The notes beneath the pieces are model-generated. The model searched no databases. It saw nothing but the letters and a program-made list of their open reading frames with translations, and was not told where the DNA came from. Below are positions 58,755 to 64,000 of a stretch of 64,000 bases of DNA, piece by piece. The translations under genes and the position numbers were made by a program. The stretch lies in assembly GCF_001592265.1 (NCBI RefSeq), contig NZ_BCWP01000001.1, positions 124,001 through 188,000 on the forward strand, given 5' to 3'. Numbering within the stretch: the stretch's first letter is position 1; the number at the start of each line of letters is the position of its first letter. This DNA comes from Curvibacter delicatus NBRC 14919. GTDB taxonomy: Bacteria; Pseudomonadota; Gammaproteobacteria; Burkholderiales; Burkholderiaceae_C.

Positions 58755-60200
58755 GTGCTGCTGACCCTGGTTATCGTCTATCTGCTGGTTACCATCGCCA
58801 TCGGCCTGGTGGCAGCCAAGCGCGTCAAGAATTCGGCGGACTTCGCCATTGCCGGGCGCAAGTTGCCGCTGATGATGATCGTCACCACCACCTTTGCCAC
58901 CTGGTTCGGTTCGGAGACCGTGCTGGGCATTCCGGCCAAGTTCGTCAACGGCGGCCTGCACACGGTGGTGGAAGACCCCTTCGGTGCCGGCTTCTGCCTG
59001 ATCCTGGTCGGCCTCTTCTTTGCCGCCCGGCTGTACCGCATGACGCTGCTGACCATCAGCGACTATTTCCGCGAGCGTTATGGCCGCAGTGTCGAAGTGG
59101 TGTGCTCGCTCATCATCATGGTCAGCTACCTGGGCTGGGTCTCGGCGCAGGTGACGGCGCTGGGCCTGGTGTTTCACGTGCTGTCGGGGCAGGCGATCAG
59201 CATCCCGATGGGCATGGTGATCGGCGTGGTCTCGATCCTGGCCTACACCCTGTTTGGCGGCATGTGGTCGGTGGCGATCACTGATTTCATCCAGATGATC
59301 ATCCTGGTCGGCGGCCTGGCCATCCTGGCGGTGTTTGCCAGCCACATGGCCGGCGGCGCCGACAAGGTGGTCAATCTGGCGCTGAGCCGCGACATGTTCC
59401 GTTTCCTGCCCGAGCCGAATTTCAAGGACATCGTGTTCTTCATCGCGGCCGCCATCACCATGATGCTGGGCTCTATTCCGCAGCAGGACGTGTTCCAGCG
59501 CGTGATGTCGGCCGACAGCACGAAGTCGGCCACGCGTGGCCCGGTGATCGGCGGCATCTTCTACATCCTGTTCGCTTTCGTTCCCATGTTCCTGGTGACC
59601 AGCGCGCTGGTCATCATGCCGGAGCAGGCCGAGGCGCTGCTGCAGGATGACCCGCAGAAGGTGCTGCCCACCCTGGTGCTGGAGAAGATGCCTTTCATCA
59701 TGCAGGTGCTGTTTTTCGGCGCCTTGCTGTCAGCCATCAAGTCCTGCGCCTCGGCCACCCTGCTGGCGCCGAGCGTGACCTTTGTGGAAAACATCTGGCG
59801 CCAGTTCCGTCCGCACCTGGGTGACCAGCAGGAGCTCAAGACCATGCGCATCACGGTGCTGGTGTTCAGCGCGCTGGTGCTGCTTTACGCCATCAAGATG
59901 CAAGGCACGTCGATCTACGAGATGGTCTCCGGTGCCTACCAGGTGACGCTGGTGGGGGCTTTTGTGCCGCTGGTGTTCGGTCTGTACTGGAAAAAGGCCA
60001 GCACCCAGGGGGCGATCTTCGCCATCGTGCTGGGCCTGCTGACCTGGGGGCTGTTCCTGGCCACACCGGCGGGCGAAGAGTTTCCGGCACAACTGGCGGG
60101 TGTGCTGGCCTCGCTGACGGGCATGCTGGTGGGCTCGCTCGATCCGCAGGCGATTGCCAACCGGCATGCCTCGCACCACAAGCTGGTGGGCGCGGACTGA
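58755..60200 (+). CDS. Sodium:solute symporter (SSS family)
   Basis: A 481-residue polytopic protein with about 13 hydrophobic segments and SSS-type motifs (FATWFGSETVLGIPAKF; YTLFGGMWSVAITDFIQM). It probably couples Na+ to uptake of an organic solute that cannot be named from sequence. The GTG at 58755 is chosen because AAGGAG lies 6 bp upstream; a nearby ATG is out of frame. It stands alone between ubiB and the fmdB-aspS group. Confidence 0.88.
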   Translation: MLLTLVIVYLLVTIAIGLVAAKRVKNSADFAIAGRKLPLMMIVTTTFATWFGSETVLGIPAKFVNGGLHTVVEDPFGAGFCLILVGLFFAARLYRMTLLTISDYFRERYGRSVEVVCSLIIMVSYLGWVSAQVTALGLVFHVLSGQAISIPMGMVIGVVSILAYTLFGGMWSVAITDFIQMIILVGGLAILAVFASHMAGGADKVVNLALSRDMFRFLPEPNFKDIVFFIAAAITMMLGSIPQQDVFQRVMSADSTKSATRGPVIGGIFYILFAFVPMFLVTSALVIMPEQAEALLQDDPQKVLPTLVLEKMPFIMQVLFFGALLSAIKSCASATLLAPSVTFVENIWRQFRPHLGDQQELKTMRITVLVFSALVLLYAIKMQGTSIYEMVSGAYQVTLVGAFVPLVFGLYWKKASTQGAIFAIVLGLLTWGLFLATPAGEEFPAQLAGVLASLTGMLVGSLDPQAIANRHASHHKLVGAD

Positions 60201-60213
60201 AGCTGCCGTCTCG

Positions 60214-60231
60214 GGCGCTTGCGCCTTGTTT
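60214..60231 (+). terminator. Weak hairpin after the symporter gene
   Basis: GGCG-CTTG-CGCC followed by TTGTTTT. The stem is short; it could be a weak terminator before the fmdB-aspS unit. Confidence 0.35.
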
Positions 60232-60245
60232 TCCGGCTGGCTGCC

Positions 60246-60251
60246 TATAAT
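60246..60251 (+). promoter_or_regulatory. Candidate -10 of the fmdB-DUF502-aspS unit
   Basis: Consensus TATAAT 42 nt before the FmdB-type ATG. No clear -35 at the standard spacing (TTGTTT is 14 bp away). Confidence 0.5.
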
Positions 60252-60293
60252 TGAGGGTTTTGCACCAACCTCTCACCTGTAACCCTTCGAGCC

Positions 60294-60563
60294 ATGCCAA
60301 TCTACGCCTACAAGTGTGAATCCTGCGGCCTCGCCAAGGATGTCCTGCAAAAAATTTCCGACCCGGTCCTGACCGACTGCCCGGCCTGCGGCAAAGCCAC
60401 GTTCAAGAAACAGCTGACCGCGGCAGGTTTCCAGCTCAAGGGCTCGGGTTGGTACGAAACCGATTTCAAGGGCGGCAACAGCTGCGCTGCACCGTCCGGC
60501 GCGTCCGAGGGCGCTGCCTGTGCGGCTTGCCCGGCCGCCGCCAGTGCCGCTGACGCCAGCTGA
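60294..60563 (+). CDS. FmdB-family zinc-ribbon regulator
   Basis: An 89-residue protein with a CxxC...CxxC zinc ribbon (CESCG and CPACG, about residues 8-35) and the family start PIYAYKCESCG. The C-terminus is Ala/Cys-rich and low complexity. FmdB-type proteins are putative regulators; the target is unknown. First gene of a unit with DUF502, aspS and nudB. Confidence 0.9.
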   Translation: MPIYAYKCESCGLAKDVLQKISDPVLTDCPACGKATFKKQLTAAGFQLKGSGWYETDFKGGNSCAAPSGASEGAACAACPAAASAADAS

Positions 60564-60574
60564 GCCGATATCCC

Positions 60575-61225
60575 ATGGGCAAATTCCGCAAATGGCTGTT
60601 CTCGGGCCTGCTGGTGCTAGCGCCGCTCGGCATCACCGTCTGGGTGCTGGAGTGGGTCGTGTCCACGCTGGACAAGACCTTGCAGATCCTGCCGAATGCC
60701 TGGCAGCCGGACCAGTTGCTGGGATTGCACATCCCCGGGCTGGGCGTGATCTTTGCCTTGGCCGTGGTGCTGGCCATCGGCGCCATGGCGTCCAATTTCG
60801 TCGGCAACAAGCTGGTGACCTGGTGGCATGCGCTGCTGCACCGCATTCCTGTGGTGCGCTCGATCTATTCGGGCGTCAAGCAGGTGTCCGACACCCTGTT
60901 CTCCGAGAAAGGCAATGCCTTTCGCCAAGCCCTGCTGGTGCAGTGGCCGCGCGAGGGCATGTGGACCATCGGCTTCCTCACCGGTACGCCGGGCGGTGAC
61001 CTGCTCAACCACCTCGACGGCGAGTACCTGAGCGTGTACGTGCCCACCACCCCCAACCCCACCGGCGGCTACTTCGTCATGCTCAAGAAGAGCGACTGCA
61101 TCGAACTCGAGATGAGCGTCGACGAGGCGCTGACCTATGTCATTTCCATGGGCGTGATCGTGCCCGGTGGACCGAAAAACCCGCATCTGAAGCAGGCCGT
61201 GAACGGCCCGCTCACCCACAGCTGA
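60575..61225 (+). CDS. DUF502 membrane protein
   Basis: A 216-residue protein with two membrane helices (about residues 8-30 and 56-76) and a conserved soluble domain, [18 protein letters not shown], followed by [14 protein letters not shown] and [14 protein letters not shown]. This is the DUF502 pattern; function unknown. It lies between the FmdB-like gene and aspS, a widely kept order in Burkholderiales. Confidence 0.9.
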   Translation: MGKFRKWLFSGLLVLAPLGITVWVLEWVVSTLDKTLQILPNAWQPDQLLGLHIPGLGVIFALAVVLAIGAMASNFVGNKLVTWWHALLHRIPVVRSIYSGVKQVSDTLFSEKGNAFRQALLVQWPREGMWTIGFLTGTPGGDLLNHLDGEYLSVYVPTTPNPTGGYFVMLKKSDCIELEMSVDEALTYVISMGVIVPGGPKNPHLKQAVNGPLTHS

Positions 61226-61238
61226 AAGAGAACTTGTT

Positions 61239-63053
<1,815 letters not shown>

Positions 63054-63080
63054 GCTCCCGAGGCTTGAGGCAGAATCAAA

Positions 63081-63104
63081 GGGCGCTGTTACAGCGCCCT
63101 TTTT
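63081..63104 (+). terminator. Rho-independent terminator after aspS
   Basis: An 8-bp stem GGGCGCTG/CAGCGCCC with loop TTA and a T run at 63100-63104. The ATG of nudB begins at 63106, so the hairpin occupies the place of that gene's ribosome-binding site. Confidence 0.85.
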
Positions 63105-63105
63105 C

Positions 63106-63561
63106 ATGAGCAAGCCGTACAAGATTCCCCAATCCGTGCTGGTGGTGATCCACACCCCAGCACTGGAGGTGTTGCTGATCAAGCGCGCCGATGCCGAGGA
63201 GTTCTGGCAGTCGGTCACGGGTTCCAAGGACCATGTGGACGAGAGTTACGCCGACACCGTCGTGCGCGAGGTGGCCGAGGAGACCGGCATCAACGCCCTG
63301 GCTCCCGGTCACCAGCTGCGCGACTGGGGACTGGAAAACGTCTACGACATCTACCCACGCTGGCGCCATCGTTATGCGCCGGGCGTGACGCGCAACACCG
63401 AGCATCTGTTCGGCCTGCAGGTGCCCGCTGGCACAGTGGTTCGGCTCGATCCGCGTGAGCACACGGACTGGCGCTGGCTGCCCTGGCGCGAGGCGGCCGA
63501 AGCCTGCTACTCGCCCAGCAATGCCGAAGCCTGCCTGATGCTGCCAAAATTCACCCCATGA
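63106..63561 (+). CDS. nudB: Dihydroneopterin triphosphate diphosphatase (Nudix)
   Basis: A 151-residue Nudix hydrolase of the NudB type, which removes pyrophosphate from dihydroneopterin triphosphate in folate synthesis. The N-terminus YKIPQSVLVVIHTPALEVL and the Nudix box ending REVAEETG are present. The box has one extra residue between the first Gly and Glu (GSKDHVDE) compared with GX5E. No Shine-Dalgarno sequence is seen because a terminator hairpin abuts the ATG. The stop overlaps the next gene by 4 bp. Confidence 0.88.
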   Translation: MSKPYKIPQSVLVVIHTPALEVLLIKRADAEEFWQSVTGSKDHVDESYADTVVREVAEETGINALAPGHQLRDWGLENVYDIYPRWRHRYAPGVTRNTEHLFGLQVPAGTVVRLDPREHTDWRWLPWREAAEACYSPSNAEACLMLPKFTP

Positions 63562-64000
63562 AGACCTTGCGCGTTGCCACCTACAACATCCACAAGGGCG
63601 TGCAGGGCCTGGGGCCGCAGCGCCGGCTGGAGATCCACAACCTGGGCTTGGCGGTGGAGCAGCTCGATGCCGACATCGTCTGCCTGCAGGAAGTGCGCAA
63701 GATGAACCGGCGCGAGGCGCAGTATTTCGCGCGCTGGCCCGAACAGCCGCAGGCTGATTTCCTGGCGCCCGAAGGTTACGAGGCGGTTTACCGGACCAAC
63801 GCCTACACACGCCATGGCGAACATGGCAATGCCATGCTGACGCGCTGGCCGGTGCTGGGGCATCAGCATGAAGACATGTCGGACCATCGTTTTGAGCAGC
63901 GTGGCCTGCTGCACAGCGAGGTCATGGTCAATGGGCAGTCCATCCATGTGCTGGTGGTGCATCTGGGCCTGATCCGCGCCAGTCGCGTGCGCCAGGCCGC
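63558..64000 (+). CDS. Endonuclease/exonuclease/phosphatase family protein, N-terminal part (cut by window end)
   Basis: The frame is open from ATG 63558 to the window end, 147 codons. The N-terminus LRVATYNIHKGVQGLG and VCLQEVRKMN carry the Asn and Glu metal-site motifs of the EEP (DNase I-like) superfamily. A related gene commonly follows nudB in Burkholderiales, often before a cardiolipin synthase gene. It is coupled to nudB by an ATGA overlap. The rest lies outside the window. Confidence 0.88.
   Translation, partial: MKTLRVATYNIHKGVQGLGPQRRLEIHNLGLAVEQLDADIVCLQEVRKMNRREAQYFARWPEQPQADFLAPEGYEAVYRTNAYTRHGEHGNAMLTRWPVLGHQHEDMSDHRFEQRGLLHSEVMVNGQSIHVLVVHLGLIRASRVRQA

Overview
This window is GC-rich chromosomal DNA, read here as a betaproteobacterium of the order Burkholderiales, most likely family Comamonadaceae. 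This is an inference from gene order and protein character: the hisDCBHAFIE-HIT-tatABC block, petABC-sspAB, the hemA-prfA-prmC block, the ubiE-Tim44-ubiJ-ubiB block, the 1331-residue DUF3683-type FAD/Fe-S dehydrogenase, and two short dispersed repeat families of a kind I associate with this family. Nearly all of it is core, vertically inherited sequence. There is no transposase, integrase, phage gene or CRISPR array. Both window ends cut through genes (hisD on the left, an endonuclease/exonuclease/phosphatase-family gene on the right).

Layout. 1-5.6 kb: tightly overlapped histidine biosynthesis operon (hisD partial, C, B, H, A, F, I, E) plus a small membrane protein. 5.6-7.6 kb: HIT protein and tatABC. 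7.6-11.2 kb: a Deg-type periplasmic protease on the minus strand, a cysteine-cluster protein coupled to a Nif3-family protein, and pdxA. 11.2-15.4 kb: cytochrome bc1 (petABC), sspA-sspB and tRNA-Thr(TGT). 15.4-22.5 kb: dciA, an M23 peptidase, secA, argJ, a DUF815 ATPase and a MutT protein. 22.5-26.3 kb (minus): yacG, zapD, coaE, pilD, pilC, followed by about 457 bp without a gene where pilB might be expected. 26.7-27.8 kb: tRNA-Pro(CGG) and ispB. 27.9-30.9 kb: rplU-rpmA-obgE-proB. 30.9-34.9 kb: CNP1-like protein, rppH, proS, a lytic transglycosylase with a Tat-like signal, and grxD. 35.0-40.8 kb: a signalling cassette (large hybrid-sensing histidine kinase, orphan periplasmic-binding lipoprotein, CBS4-PAS-GGDEF protein) lying between grxD and prmC, which are usually neighbours. 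40.8-44.2 kb: prmC-prfA-hemA. 44.2-49.7 kb: a small membrane protein and the glycerol-3-phosphate uptake operon ugpBAECQ, with a candidate PhoB box. 49.8-58.7 kb: DUF3683 dehydrogenase, a second HIT protein, DUF971, ubiE, Tim44-like, ubiJ, ubiB. 58.7-64 kb: a sodium/solute symporter, then an FmdB-type zinc ribbon, DUF502, aspS, nudB and the partial EEP-family gene.

The most notable non-gene signal is two dispersed repeat families, called here CR1 and CR2. CR1 is about 50-65 bp, with a GCTAT/ATAGC palindrome, then a GCGC core, then a GGCC end; seven good copies and one doubtful copy were found. CR2 is about 80-160 bp, with a GGGCCG...CCCCCTnnAGGGGG...GTGGGGGT pattern; five copies were found. 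Several copies are not simply intergenic. They are translated in frame inside a Nif3-family gene, a small membrane protein and the DUF3683 dehydrogenase (a tandem CR1+CR2 pair forming the linker between its halves). They also form the C-terminus of the MutT protein and may supply the start codons of proB and hisH. A second pattern is a set of -10-like hexamers 6-8 nt before start codons that lack a Shine-Dalgarno sequence, which suggests leaderless transcripts.
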